Source: an uncultured Desulfobacterales bacterium
GTDB taxonomy: Bacteria > Desulfobacterota > Desulfobacteria > Desulfobacterales > UBA11574
Assembly (NCBI GenBank): GCA_937925895.1
Contig: CALANC010000336.1
Location: 1 to 5,584 of the forward strand
Length of the DNA stretch: 5,584 nucleotides
Reading direction: 5' to 3'
A model generated the notes under the pieces. That model was not told the DNA's origin and made no database searches. It was given only the letters and a program-made list of their open reading frames with translations. Positions 5,570-5,584 of the stretch are shown in pieces. The position numbers and the translations under genes are program-made. Each line of letters opens with the position of its first letter. Position 1 is the first letter of the stretch.

Positions 5570-5584
5570 TATAACCTTAGCTAT

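Overview
The window looks like a piece of chromosome from an anaerobic Gram-negative bacterium, most likely a deltaproteobacterium of the Desulfobacterales type. This rests on four things: an apolipoprotein N-acyltransferase (so an outer membrane with lipoproteins), an RF2 gene next to it, a MOT1-type molybdate transporter of the kind useful to organisms rich in molybdo- and tungsto-enzymes, and moderately AT-rich DNA with structured intergenic repeats. The taxonomic call is an inference and is weak below class level.

Layout, in the direction most genes are read (minus strand, right to left). At the right edge, 5396-5584 is a structured leader or promoter region for a MOT1-family sulfate/molybdate transporter (5395-4196). 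A 128-bp gap follows, with four tandem octamers just behind the transporter stop. Next is a small plus-strand gene for a two-helix membrane protein (3870-4067), divergent from lnt (3821-2256, apolipoprotein N-acyltransferase) across only 48 bp. A 387-bp intergenic region holds more octamers, a short inverted repeat, a ~142-bp imperfect palindromic element that looks like a REP/MITE-type repeat, and a promoter. It leads into prfB (1868-767, peptide chain release factor 2), which needs a programmed +1 frameshift at an in-frame TGA. After 277 bp with several inverted repeats comes a partial glutamine amidotransferase gene (489 to beyond the left edge), the small subunit of anthranilate or aminodeoxychorismate synthase. 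It sits only about 15 nt behind an intrinsic terminator in its own orientation, which suggests attenuation.

The genes serve separate housekeeping tasks: lipoprotein maturation, translation termination, chorismate-to-aromatic or folate metabolism, and oxyanion uptake. I see no defence system, prophage, insertion-sequence transposase, CRISPR array or RNA gene. The material worth a second look is all non-coding: the palindromic element upstream of prfB, the octamer repeats behind two genes, the terminator and operator-like palindrome before the amidotransferase, and the competing inverted repeats before the transporter.
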